Part shown: piece by piece, positions 53,380-63,780 of the stretch
Numbering within the stretch: the stretch's first letter is position 1
Layout: every line of letters begins with the position of its first letter
From: Lepisosteus oculatus
Taxonomy: Eukaryota; Chordata; Actinopteri; Semionotiformes; Lepisosteidae
DNA: 64,000 bases
NCBI RefSeq assembly: GCF_040954835.1
Contig: NC_090709.1
Span: 44,338,490-44,402,489 of the forward strand
Direction of reading: 5' to 3'
Notes under the pieces: generated by a model
The model's input: only the letters and a program-made list of their open reading frames with translations
Databases searched by the model: none
What the model was told of the DNA's origin: nothing
Translations under genes and position numbers: made by a program

Positions 53380-54015
53380 AGATCTGGACTGGACTGGACT
53401 GGACTGGACTGGACTGGACTGGACTGGAGCTGAGGGACACCAGACGACTGGACTGGAGCCTAGGGACACCAGACTGGACTGGACCGGAGCTGAGAGGCAC
53501 TAGACTGGACTGGAGCTGAGGGACACCAGACTGTGCTGGACCGAAGCTGAGGGACCCCAGTCTGGACTGAAGCTGAGGGACCCCAGACTGTGCTGGACCG
53601 AAGCTGAGGGACTCCAGTCTGTGCTGGACTGAAGCTGAGAGACCCCAGACTGTGCTGGTCTGAAGCTGAGGGACCCCAGACTGGACTGCACTGGAGCTGA
53701 GGGACACCAGACTGGACTGGACTGGAGCTGAGGGGCCCCAGACTGCACTAGACTGGAGCTGAGAGGCCCCAGACTGGACTGGACCGAAGCTGAGGGACCC
53801 CAGGCTGTGCTGGACCGAAGCTGAGGGACCCCAGACTGTGCTGGACCGAAGCTGAGGGACCCCAGTCTGTGCTGGACCGATGCTGAGGGACCCCAGTCTG
53901 GACCGAAGCTGAGGGACCCCAGACTGTGCTGGACCGATGCTGAGGGACCCCAGTCTGGACTGAAGCTGAGGGACCCCAGACTGCACTGGACTGAAGCTGA
54001 GGGGCCCCAGACTGG
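53380..54015 (+). repeat. ~31-bp minisatellite in 3' untranslated region
   Basis: Same unit as 46240-46885, starting with a pure GGACT run near 53388-53425. Confidence 0.9.
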
Positions 54016-54035
54016 ACTGATGACCTTTTGTTAAG

Positions 54036-54045
54036 CATCAATAAA
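54036..54045 (+). terminator. Poly(A) signal of Ser/Pro-rich gene
   Basis: AGCATCAATAAAT after the 3' minisatellite; the same signal (ATCAATAAA) is at about 47050 in the duplicate. Likely transcript end near 54065. Confidence 0.6.
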
Positions 54046-54102
54046 TATTTTTTAAAAAATATCTGTTTAGCTTTTGGTTTTTTCCCTCCCCCCCCCCCCC
54101 CC

Positions 54103-54525
54103 AAGGTTGCTGCTGGGAGAGGTGTTAGTAGGGCCAGCAGGGGGCGCTCTCACCGTGCGGTCTGTGTGGGTCCTGATGCCCCAGTATAGTGACGGGGGAC
54201 ACTGGACTGTAAACAGGCGCCATCCTTCGGATGAGACGTCAAACCGAGGTCCTGACTCTCTGTGCTCATTAACAATCCCGGGGTGTTTCTGGAGAAGAGT
54301 AGGGGTGTTACCCCAGTGTCCTGGCCTGATTCCCCCCCTGGTCTTGACCCATCATGGCCTCCTAATCACCCCCCTCTCTGAACTGGCTCCATCCCTCTGC
54401 TCTCCTCCCCACTGAGAGCTGCTGTGTGCTGAGCGGACTGGAGCATCATCCAGGGGGGGCTGGAGGGGATCCCCCTGACCTGGGAGGAGCTCTGAGTGGA
54501 GAGTCCAGACTTATTAATTATTAAT
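54103..54525 (+). mobile_element. Deu-type SINE (paralogue of the 47.4 kb copy)
   Basis: Starts AAGGTTGCTGCTGGGAGAGG, Deu body as in the other copies, tail TGAGTGGAGAGTCCAGAC. The 5S head is missing. Confidence 0.9.
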
Positions 54526-55030
54526 ATAAGAAGTTTTCACAACCCGGACTCGTGAAGGTACAGGCTCCCTTAATCCGGAGCAAGGTGAGAGGCCACCCCC
54601 TCGGGGCGCAGTATCCCCGATGCACCCCCCCACCACCCAAAACGACACACACTTCTGTGACGATTGGGAGACCCCAGTTCGACCAGCCCCTGCGGTGGAG
54701 GAAACGACCCGCTGGAGAGAACACGCAGACTCCACACAGAAGGGTCACCTCGGCATTTATTCCAACAGCAAAACAACACCAGAGAGAAACGGTCTCCGAA
54801 AGAGAAGCGTACACCGGGAAAAACACGACGGGGTCATTACAAATGGGAATAGGAGTTCTTTTTTTCTTTTCCGGACGTCAGCTGTATCGTGTCCTGGTGA
54901 TTTCTCCCGTTTCGAACGGAGTTTAATGTCGCGTTTCTACTTTATTAGAGAGAGGCACTGAACTTTGGGGAACGTGACATCCACCCATTATTACTAGTAG
55001 GTTGATAAATATAAATGTTATTTTTCCCCC

Positions 55031-55734
55031 CTTATTATACCTCGCGAAATATAACAATGGCCAACTCCTTAAGTCGAAATTTAAACCCTTATCAGCTACA
55101 AGACAGTCCGTCAACATCGCCGCGGCCCGAAGCGCGACCTTCGGTATGACGTTGGCCAAAGGGGGTAGGGTAATACGTCACAGCCGGGGGAAGCCCCTAT
55201 CAAGTGAGAGGGGTGTGGCGGGCAGCGAGCCCCCGGGGGCGAAGAGAAGTTGATTTGCGTGGGGTGTGGAAACACTACACGACCGGGCAAGCGAGCCGTT
55301 TTTTTTTGTTTGTTTTTTTCCAGAACATCAGAACAACTGCAGAGATGACCATCGATCCACTCCGGACGTTTCCTTTTTTGTCCTCTTTGGCCTCCAAAAT
55401 AAAAAAAAACTGGGATCCATCGTGGCGTTGCCAAATTAAAATGTCAACCACTTTTCGGGCTTTCGGGCTTTCGTGCTGTCCATGATGAAACCGTCATGGT
55501 TGTGTAAGGATACGTTAAGTCACAGACCGGCGGCTCTCGGACGTGAGGAGTGTCGTTACTTTTTTGAAACGGGCACGTCAGACAAGATCTCTGACAAGAT
55601 CTCCGAAAAACCCAAACCTGTAAGATTCAATTTCAATTCAGTTTTTTTATATAGCGCCTTTCACAACATATAGCGCCTTTCACAACAAGAATGCCCCAAG
55701 GCCCCAAGGCCCCGAACAAAGGAGTTGTTCCACA
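55031..55734. other. No gene recognised
   Basis: CpG-containing, with an ATACGTCAC site near 55174. It ends in a SINE-tail-like ATATAGCGCCTTTCACAAC (twice, 55650-55688). No exon supported. Confidence 0.4.
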
Positions 55735-55860
55735 CCCCCGCCACCCTCTGTGTACAGTAGAGCCCCCCTGTCCTGACTGGAGGAGCTCACCCAGCTGTGT
55801 CTGGAGAGAAGCCGGGGTATCGGCTTCAACCACAGGGCTGGGCAGCTTGGGCTTGTTCCC
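55735..55860 (-). repeat. Dispersed GAGAGTGG repeat, single copy
   Basis: Plus-strand CCTGACTGGAGGAGCTCACC, CAGCTGTGTCTGGAGAGAAG, CGGGGTATCGGCTTCAACC is the reverse of the unit tandemly repeated at 49345-49805. Confidence 0.8.
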
Positions 55861-56113
55861 CACCTCCACCCCGGGGCTCACGGGGGGGGGGGGGGGGCGC
55901 CCCGCTCGTCGTCGGCACCGGCGCCGTGTTCTCTGCCGCCGCCACCACCGCCACCACCGGCGTCGGGCCGCGGGCCTCACCTGGAGACAACACACCGGCT
56001 TCTTTTAACAGATCACCTCGGGAATCGGGAACAACGGAGCTGTGTGCGGCCGTCTGTACGGAGGGGTTCAGCGCGGGGGGGCTCCGGGCTCGGGTCTGGA
56101 CCCGGGGGGGGAC

Positions 56114-56400
56114 TGTCTGTGTGGAGTCTGCATGGTCTCCCTGTGTTCTCTGGGTCCAAAGACAGGCTTTTGGGCGAATTGGCTTCTGGGAAAACTGGAC
56201 CTGGTGTGTGTGTGTCCTGTGATGGACTGGTGTCCTGTCCAGGGTGTGTGAGTGTGTGTGTGTGTCCTGTGAGTGACTGGTGTCCTGTCCAGGGTGTGTG
56301 AGTGTGTGTGTGTCCTGTGATGGACTGGTGTCCTGTCCAGGATGTGTGAGTGTGTGTGTCTGTGTGTCCTGTGATGGACAGATGGTACCCAGCCTGGACA
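56114..56400 (+). repeat. Common fish dispersed repeat fragment with internal duplication
   Basis: GTGTGGAGTCTGCATGG and GGGTCCAAAGACAGGC, then three tandem copies of GTCCTGTGATGGACTGGTG, TCCTGTCCAGGGTGTGTG. Same family as 42440-42690 and 29440-29645. Confidence 0.7.
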
Positions 56401-56499
56401 CCCATGAGACACTGGCTTCCTCAGAAGACTCTCACGGAGGGCACACTGTCCCTAACCCGGGTCCAGAAGAAACTACAGTGATCTATAATTCCTGCGCCT

Positions 56500-56633
56500 C
56501 GGAAGGGGTTATGACGTCTATGTCCGGCGCCCGCGCCCGCGGACCGGCGGTTCGGCGTCGCGCTCCGCAGCTCGAGCTTCGGTGCGAGGCAGGGCGGGAG
56601 GGAGTCGATGTGGCCTCGGCGCCATCTTTGCTG
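56500..56633 (+). promoter_or_regulatory. CpG-rich promoter / first exon
   Basis: Dense CpG (GTCCGGCGCCCGCGCCCGC) ending in GCGCCATCTTTGCTG|GTGAGT, a YY1-type initiator motif with a consensus donor at 56633. The gene it would start is unidentified; plus-strand exon candidates lie at 58879 and 59865. Confidence 0.5.
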
Positions 56634-58060
56634 GTGAGTCAATTGTGACCGTTGCGGTACAATAAACCATCAATAAACCTTTTCCTACCCCGACCAGTAT
56701 TTCTGTCGCGGCCCACGTCCCCTACAATCGACAAACTTTAAAAAAACAGTAGCCCTTCGCAACATTACACGCCATTTTTTTTATTTTAAACGTCCGTTAG
56801 ATACGCAGGTGGCTCGATACCTGTCTTAACCTCGCCGGCGTCTTTATACCGGCAAGTGAATTTTATTTGGGGTCCCTCAGAATTGTGACAGAAATGTCAG
56901 TGAACCACAATAAAAAACGAATCTTTTTTTTAAAGGCGATGAATGGATTTTAAGAGTAACCGTGTAGCGACTGACGTAAGGAAAAAAATGTTGTCTTTCC
57001 CTACGAAGACGTTTTGGTACAGGACTTTCTTTAAATATCAGTTGTGCATAGCGTTTTACAAAAAGTTGATGATGATCTTGGAGATAATTGCAAAGGAAAA
57101 TTGAGATAACTACCAAAACATTACGTGTGAAACGACAGGACAGAACTTTGAACCCACAAAGAAACAAAGGTATGAAATATTGCCTCGTCATGGGGGGTTG
57201 ATAATTGTAATAAGTGTTCCTAATTTTCGTAAAGAAATGTATATTATGGGAGTCACACGTGAGATTTAGTGTATATACGTTTCATATTGTGCATATATAC
57301 GGGGTTTAAAAGTGGAATGAGTATGATTATAAACTCGTGATTCCTATAATCAGATAATTTTTTAACAAGCTTTGATTAGACAGGTGAAAAACAACATCAT
57401 AATATATTCTCACGTCTGAATATCAGCTTCTCCCCTCTGGCCAACATTTCAGGGCTCCCAGGTGTAGATCCCAAATTGAAACAAATATTCATTTGTTACC
57501 CTTATTAAAACAGTTAATAGAAGTGAGTGACCAGGGTAAATAAAGGTGGGTCAGTGTAAACTGTTTATTCTGGACCAGACTTCGTCATGTGTGATATGTC
57601 ATGACTTCTTATATTAAGTTTTATCTTTATATTTAGTTATACATGTGTAATAGATGCGATGTGTCCATAAAAAGTTTTCTCCAGGGGAAAATCAAGTTGG
57701 TTTTAAAACCGTGTTTCCTTTTTAGGGTACTTTGCATTCCAAGTGTGGTGTTTTTGCCTTTTTATCATGTTTCGGATGTGAATCCGTGGTATTTTTGCCG
57801 AGACAAGTTGCCTTTTTTTACGCAGAGGGATCTGCTCATGAGATGTCCGCTCGGTCCATTTCTGAGCTCAGTATAAGGTGTAGAAAGCATGACTGTCATC
57901 ATAACCCGCCTCTCACCCTGGCCCGAGCATGAAGCATGCCCCCTAGTGCAGGGTTAGAGGTGTGGAATAATGTTGTGACTATTGCTTCATCAATAACATG
58001 CTGATTGCATGTTTCTAGATGGGTATAATAGAGATCTCAACTACTGAGGGGCCTTACTAA
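56634..58060. other. No gene recognised
   Basis: AT-rich DNA with no supported exon, RNA or repeat. Confidence 0.5.
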
Positions 58061-58508
58061 TAATTGCTTAAACTTATATAGCGCTTTTCTGGACACTCCA
58101 CTCAAAGCGCTGCACAGGGAATGGGGAATCCCACTACCGCCACCAATGTACAGCCCCCACCTGGATGATGCGACGGCAGCCATAGTGCGCCAGAACGCTC
58201 CCCACACACCAGCTCTCAGTGGGGAGGAGAGCAGAGGGATGAAGCCAGTTCAGAGAGGGGGGTTATTAGGAGGCCATGATTGGTAAGGGCCAATGGGAAA
58301 TTTGGCCAGGACTCCTGGGTTACACCCCTACTCTTTTCGAGAGACGCCCTGGGATTTTTAATGACCACAGAGAGTCAGGACCTCGGTTTTACGTCTCATC
58401 CGAAGGACGGCGCCTGTTTACAGTATAGTGTCCCCCGTCACTATACTGGGGTATCAGACCGCAGGGTGAGCGCCCCCCTGCTGTCCCACTAACACCTCTT
58501 CCACCTCT
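58061..58508 (-). mobile_element. Deu-type SINE, body and tail
   Basis: Reverse complement shows the body GCTCACCCTGCGGTCTGAT, ACGTAAAACCGAGGTCCTG, GCATCATCCAGGTGGGGGC and the tail AGTGGAGTGTCCAGAAAAGC, GCTATATAAG. The 5S head is missing. Confidence 0.9.
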
Positions 58509-58878
58509 TATTAGCCAATGAAAAATGGTAGCTTCCTCAGAGACACCGCAGGAAGACAGGAGTTTGTGATGAAAGTTCGAGAGGGATGGCCACAGTTCGG
58601 TCAGACTCGGCTGTCGATATTTTAGCAATCACTCCTGACTCCTCTCCTGAAACACTGTCAATACTGCACGTGATCCCCCTCTCTCCCTCGCGTCCCTCTC
58701 CCACCCCGTCTCCACCTGTGTAGCTGCCCCCCCTGGTCACTCCTCCTCGCTGTGCAGGGGGGGTCCCAGCCTCCTCGTCCTCTGGCCAGGAGCCCTCAGC
58801 CAAGCGGGTTCAGCCAGATCATCACTCCATGATCCTTTCAGTATGCTAAATTCCTGGTGTTGTTTTTTTTCTCCCCAG

Positions 58879-58952
58879 AAAACTGACTGTCCGCCCCACC
58901 TCTGCGCTAAGTGGACGATGAAGTCAGGTTCCAGTGTGCCTGGTGTTTACAG
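58879..58952 (+). other. Candidate exon
   Basis: 74 nt between a strong acceptor (TTTTTTTTCTCCCCAG) and donor (TTTACAG|GTAATA). Open in one frame: KTDCPPHLCAKWTMKSGSSV. It shares ATGAAGTC.GG.TCCAG with the candidate exon at 59865. No family recognised. May belong to the promoter at 56.6 kb or be chance. Confidence 0.3.
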
Positions 58953-59469
58953 GTAATACTTCAGACTGGTCGGCCTCACCTCGGGGTGTCTGGGCGTTTG
59001 ATATTATACAGTTGCAATGCTGAGGCCTGTGACTGTGATGCTGTAAGGCTACTGGAGTCTCTCTGGAGATCCTGAGTGATTTCCGGCGTTCGTGCGGAAA
59101 CACAGCCCACCCTCCCGTGGTGTCCAGTCCGCAGAATTTCCTGGAGACGTGGTCTCGCCGATGGGCGACCCCGCCAGCGAGAGACTAGCTGAGGCACGAT
59201 GTTCTGTACAGTTTAGTTAATTAGACGCGCACAGATGTTGAGCTCATCGTCCTTTTAATTGTGCCATCTATGCTAACTGTAGCCGAGATCGAACTATCAT
59301 GGTGACAGATCAATAATTTTAAATTAAATAGATGCATGATATTGCTAGCGCTGATGCAAGAGGCAAGTCAGAGGAACTGAACACAGAATGGATAGGAGTC
59401 GCAGTGAGTGAGAGAGGAATGAGCTAAATTATTTAAGAGAATTAAAACACTGAAGAACAGGAGACACAG

Positions 59470-59690
59470 TGAGAGAGAGGAGATCACAGGAAATACCTCA
59501 GTAACAAACATACTAACACACAGGACAGGAGACACAGTGAGAGAGAGAGGAGATCACAGAGAATCCCTCAGTAACAAACCCACAGGACAGGAGACACAGC
59601 GAGAGAGAGGAGATCACAGAGAATCCCTCAGTAACAAACCCACAGGACAGGAGACACAGCGAGAGAGAGGAGATCACAGGAAATACCTCA
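59470..59690 (+). repeat. 60-bp minisatellite
   Basis: Three to four units of AGGAGACACAGCGAGAGAG, AGGAGATCACAGAGAATCC, CTCAGTAACAAACCCACAGG. Confidence 0.9.
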
Positions 59691-59775
59691 GTTTTAAGTG
59701 CAGACAACCGGACAGGAGACAGAGTGAGGAAGAGTAAATGAAACACAGTAGGATTGATAGGAGACGGGTTATGAA

Positions 59776-59817
59776 GAGATGGGACACATCTCTTCATAAA
59801 GAGATGTGTCCCATCTC
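59776..59817. repeat. Perfect 19-bp hairpin, 4-nt loop
   Basis: GAGATGGGACACATCTCTT, loop CATA, then the exact reverse complement. Too short for a canonical pre-miRNA. Confidence 0.95.
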
Positions 59818-59864
59818 GCTGAACTCGCTGGCTGAGTTAATTGACGCTGCTGTTTCTTTGGCAG

Positions 59865-59935
59865 ATGAAGTCGGGGTCCAGAGTTTCGCTGACGTGGCAG
59901 AACCGTCCCAGCTCGGTCTCCTCCCATTCCTGCAG
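59865..59935 (+). other. Candidate exon
   Basis: 71 nt between TTTCTTTGGCAG and TGCAG|GTCAGT, open in two frames (EVGVQSFADVAEPSQLG or MKSGSRVSLTWQ). It begins ATGAAGTCGGGGTCCAG, resembling the exon at 58879. Unassigned. Confidence 0.3.
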
Positions 59936-60359
59936 GTCAGTGCCCCTTCAGTCAGACCCTGTGTTCGGGGAGACACACAGGGAAGTCGCACACTGTGAAA
60001 AAAGGCTCCAGAGACATCGCTGAACCACAGAATAGCTCCTGAGCATTTGTGCACCTTTTGGAATTCTTCACGTATAGTGAAAGGTGAAAATAAAACCAAG
60101 AATGGGTGACGCGTCTTTACACAGAGGCGGGTGGGGAACAAGCTGCCCAGCCTTGTTGTTGATGCCGATACCCTGGCTTCTCTCCAGATACAGGTGGATT
60201 AAATCATGGGTCCAATTAATCACTAACTACCAGACAGGCTTGAAAAACCGAATGGCGTTCTCTCGTTTTTAACCTTTCTTCAATTCTTAGAAAACCTGCA
60301 CGCAGAAAAAAAATAATTTGCATTTTTTTACTACTTCCAATGGTCAGGTCTGTGGGTAT

Positions 60360-61930
60360 TTAAATCTGACTAGAATGTGTATTGTTCAAAATCTCTTGTT
60401 CACTATCAGTGTTGTTGTTTTTAGTGTCATTCTCATTACTCCTGTGGGTTTTATACTGTGGTAAAGAGTTAAAAAAGTCCTCACTTTGTGCTGCTCTCGG
60501 TTTGTTGACGGTGGCGTACTCCACATCCCTGTTGGGTAGTGTGATGTCTGTAGAGAACAGGATACGGGTCAATACTTATGTTAACTTATACTATACAGGA
60601 TAAGACTTACATTAACACCATACTGAACAACAGGGCTCACTGTTCACACGCGTATTGACACTGTTCAGACAACAGGACCCACTGTTCACGCTTGTATTCA
60701 CGCTGTACACAACAGCAGGACTCACTATTATTACAAATGTTCACACTTGTGTTAAAACTGGACAGAGCAGCAAGAAGTTATCATGATGTTTTATTTCTGC
60801 CGTGCGGCTCGGGGTTTGTTGACTGTGGAGTATTCAACAGCAGTATCTGTCTGTGTTAATTCTGAAAAGAATAAAACACGTGTTCTCACCCGTTAACACT
60901 GTGCAGAGCAAGAGGGAATTCAATGAGTTAACACTGTACAGAACCGGACTCACTGTTCACACTTGTATTGACACTGTACAGAACCGGACTCACTGTTCAC
61001 ACTCGTATTGACACTGTACTGAACAACAGGACTTGCTGTTCACACTCGTATTGACACTATACTGAACAACAGGACTCACCGTTCACACTTATATTAATAC
61101 TTTTTTGATTAACAGGACTCAGTGTTCACACTTGTGTCGACACTGTTCGCACTCGTATTGACACTGTACTGACCAACAGGACTCGTGTCGACGCTGCTCA
61201 CACTCATGTCGACACTTGACACTCGTATCCAGTAATGATTGCCCAACCCACCACTTAGCAGAGCTCCCGGTGGTGGGGCTGTGGTCCAGGGGCTCTGCCC
61301 CGACTTCACCTCGCACTGACCTAGCAAGCCCGCGCACCACAGGCGTCTCGCCGCCCCCCGCCGCTGCCGTTTGAGCCCTGCGAGCCCTTACATGCGAGAA
61401 GGCAAAACCTACTTCCACCCGCGGGCCCGGGATCCTGGATCATGGAGTAATGGCATTCCTGCGGTGCCGCCGTTCCTGAAAGAGAGAGATAACGGTCAGG
61501 GAACCGTCGCTGAAGACGCGCGGCAGGTAGGGATAACGGTCAGGGAGGGGGCCGTGTCGGCCACCCGCAGGCCGCAGAGGCAGCAGGTACGGGATCGTTC
61601 CACGCGGCCGAGAGAGAGGGGAAAGAGACGCGACATTTCGACTGTGGTCTTTTCCGGCTTCACGCGCCCGAAGGAGGCTCCGCGGCCGAAACGCCGCGTC
61701 TCTTTTCCTGTCCTTTCAGGGATAAACCTTGACCTGCTCCGCTGCGGGTGAAGACAAAGTCGGTGTCGCTGGGTTTTTAAAGAAACCCGCAGAGCCACTT
61801 CATACTTCTGACGACGATGGAAGGGGAATATTTACAAGTCCTGTTCTAAAAGGTCTTCGGATCTCACCGTTACCGGCTGGGAGTGGGGTTTGCACCAGGC
61901 AGTAGTCGGAGTCCAATTTCTCCAGGCGTT
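60360..61930 (-). CDS. Cytoplasmic exons of an ITIM-bearing receptor-like gene
   Basis: Four minus-strand exons, all phase 1 and freely joinable: 61868-61930 (LEKLDSDYCLVQTPLPAGN), 61413-61475 (APQECHYSMIQDPGPAGG), 60791-60861 (TAVEYSTVNKPRAARQK-stop) and 60360-60547 (RDVEYATVNKPRAAQ..., stop). Exons 1 and 2 are both exactly 63 nt with the tyrosine at the same place. The last two share VEYxTVNKPRAA and each ends in a stop, so they look like alternative last exons; an AATAAA overlaps the stop of the first. SDYCLV, VEYSTV and VEYATV fit the inhibitory ITIM consensus (S/I/V/L)xYxx(I/V/L), as in Ig-superfamily receptors that recruit SHP phosphatases. The Ig and membrane exons would lie to the right and were not found here. 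The family is inferred from tail motifs only. Confidence 0.65.
60600..61235. repeat. Degenerate ~40-bp tandem repeats
   Basis: Units like TTCACACTCGTATTGACACTG, TACTGAACAACAGGACTCAC recur irregularly in the introns around the receptor tail exons. Confidence 0.75.
61655..61750 (+). repeat. Diverged Penelope-like terminus
   Basis: GAAGGAGGCTCCGCGGCCG, AAACGCCGCGTCTCTTTTCC, TTTCAGGGATAAACC aligns with the terminus of the Penelope copies (GAAGAAGGCTCCACGGCCG, AAACGCTGTGTTC, AGCATGGAATAAACC). It lies in the intron between receptor exons. Confidence 0.6.
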
Positions 61931-62189
61931 CTGAAACAACCCAAAACACAGGATGAGAGACCGCAGTTGTGAAATGAGTTGAAAGCCGATCGTGGGCCGC
62001 CCGTTTGCTAACTGAACCAGGCTTGCTCAGGCCGGATCCATTAAAACCCACAAACTTCATGAATTGATACTTGAGCTTGCGTTGTCCTGTTCTGGGAGTG
62101 ACCAGCTTTGACTTTGCTGGACCTTTTATTGACCATCATATCGGACTGCTCCAGTGAGAACTCAGCATTACAGATCTCTCAAGGTCAAA

Positions 62190-62450
62190 CTCACAGAAGA
62201 GCCACAGACAGACAGAGACAGGATCAGAGACACAGGGGAGAGTCAGGACAGTGAAGGAGTCCTCATGGAGGAGATCAGATACACTGAGAGAAGAGCCACA
62301 GACAGAGACAGGATCAGAGACACAGGGGAGAGTCAGGACAGTGAAGGAGTCCTCATGGAGGAGATCAGATAAACAGAGAGAAGAGCCACAGACAGAGACA
62401 GGATCAGAGACACAGCGGAGAAACAGGACAGTGACGGAGTCCTCTACTTA
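62190..62450 (+). repeat. 90-bp minisatellite
   Basis: Three units of AGAGCCACAGACAGAGACAG, GATCAGAGACACAGGGGAG, TCCTCATGGAGGAGATCAG. Confidence 0.9.
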
Positions 62451-62677
62451 AATTATTACATTATACACAATTTGAGTTCATTTTAAAAAGTAAAAGGTAA
62501 TGAAAGGAATGCATTTTCTTAAGAAAGATAATACCGACATGCATGTGATAATCTTCCTTCTATCATGTAGTGTGTCATCTGGACACTTTGTGGGCTTGAA
62601 ATAAAAAGAAAATCATGTTCTATGGTACAAGATAAATACAAAACTTAAGCTTTTATTTTAATTAGATTTGTTTATTA

Positions 62678-62760
62678 AGCATAAGCAATCATTTATTACA
62701 TTAATATATGTGAAAATAACATTTTAGCATCATACGTTTAGTATATTTAGTCCCTAATGC
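62678..62760. repeat. 83-bp direct repeat, left copy
   Basis: AGCATAAGCAATCATTTATT to TTAGTCCCTAATGC, almost identical to 63146-63228. Confidence 0.9.
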
Positions 62761-63145
62761 TGAAGGAAATGATCATTTGTTTAACATGCACGGGTCTGTC
62801 TCAAAGGATGCAGTGCTCCTGAAGGGGCTCTCAAACCCTGCATTTCAGATGCCTAGCTGTATCCCTCACATGTGGCACCTCAGAATGACTTCCATCCTTA
62901 CCTGTGGTGTCTTCAGTCCCTATTGCTCAATACATAGTGTACGTACTGCATACATGTGTCTTGAGAATGAGGAATGGGCCCCTGAGACAGTCATTTGCCT
63001 GTTTCACAAATGATCGTATTTTACTAGAGATTCTTTTTGGGATTCAGATGTGCATTCGGATTTATTGGTACATGCCCAGGGCAGTAAGCAGTCTGAGGAT
63101 TTATTTCCAGACAGCATAGAGCAGTGAAGCAGTGAAGTAGTGCAT

Positions 63146-63228
63146 AAAGCATAAGCAATCATTTATTACATTAGTATATGTGAAAATAACATTTGAGCAT
63201 CATACGTTTAGTATATTTAGTCCCTAAT
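63146..63228. repeat. 83-bp direct repeat, right copy
   Basis: Differs from the left copy by only a couple of bases. It abuts the 3' side of the small zinc-binding-type gene and partly overlaps its read-through frame. Confidence 0.9.
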
Positions 63229-63251
63229 GCCAAGGACTCCAGCAGTCTTAC

Positions 63252-63689
63252 AACCACTGCCCTGTTTGCCTCGCCAGACACGATTTCTATTCTGTTGTAA
63301 TCCACGATGTTCTTCAGGTGATTTATCATATCCTTCCTCGCCTGTTGAGAGGCCATCCTGATCTCTTCTGCCGTGGCGTGCTTCATACACGCCCTCTTCA
63401 AGTGAGCAGGAAGCTGATCAAAAGTATTCAGGCACATCTTGCACACCAGGGGAATCCTCGTGGGTTTCCTTTGAAAATAAATAATACCATCTATGTATAG
63501 AAACAAGCTAAGACTGATTTCTTAAATTATCCTTAATTTTCTCTCTCATAGTTTGAGCATAATGATTTTATTGTATTTATATAAGAATTGCTCATTGCTC
63601 CAAAATAAATAATGGTTTTATAAAAAAGTGAACACTTACTTGGTCTCAGTCACAGACTTTCCAATAGAAGCCATTGTGGAGTTCAGCAA
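63252..63689 (-). CDS. Start of a small gene with a putative CCHC/C2HC zinc-binding segment
   Basis: Exon 1 (63640-63689) follows acceptor GACCTGCAG and contains ATG at 63674: MASIGKSVTET, donor ACCAA|GTAAGT. Exon 2 begins at 63468 after TTATTTTCAAAG and joins in frame through a Lys codon: KPTRIPLVCKMCLNTF, then DQLPAHLKRACMKHATAEEI, QQARKDMINHLKNIVDYNR. It may end at donor GTT|GTAAGA (63252) or read on about 26 codons to a stop at 63171. C-x2-C with a following H-x4-C-x3-H suggests a small zinc-binding fold. Similar LxxHLxxxCM segments occur in uncharacterised fish proteins, some linked to mobile elements, so it could be host or element-derived. The splice match in phase makes chance unlikely. 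Confidence 0.6.
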
Positions 63690-63780
63690 CTGCAGGTCCT
63701 AGAAGTGGGGAAGGAATTTTAAAAGAGAAATTGAATTACAATACAGAAGGAATGGCTGAGGGATCACTGAAATATATATA

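Larger units (their letters stand above)
51600..55030 (+). repeat. Segmental duplication, copy 2
   Basis: Counterpart of 44660-48240. Compared with copy 1 it has about 320 extra bases at 54562-54885 and lacks the sequence between 47100 and 47460. Confidence 0.85.

Noticed and set aside
59776-59817. microRNA precursor
   Set aside because: The stem is 19 bp with a 4-nt loop, shorter than known pre-miRNAs, and perfectly paired.
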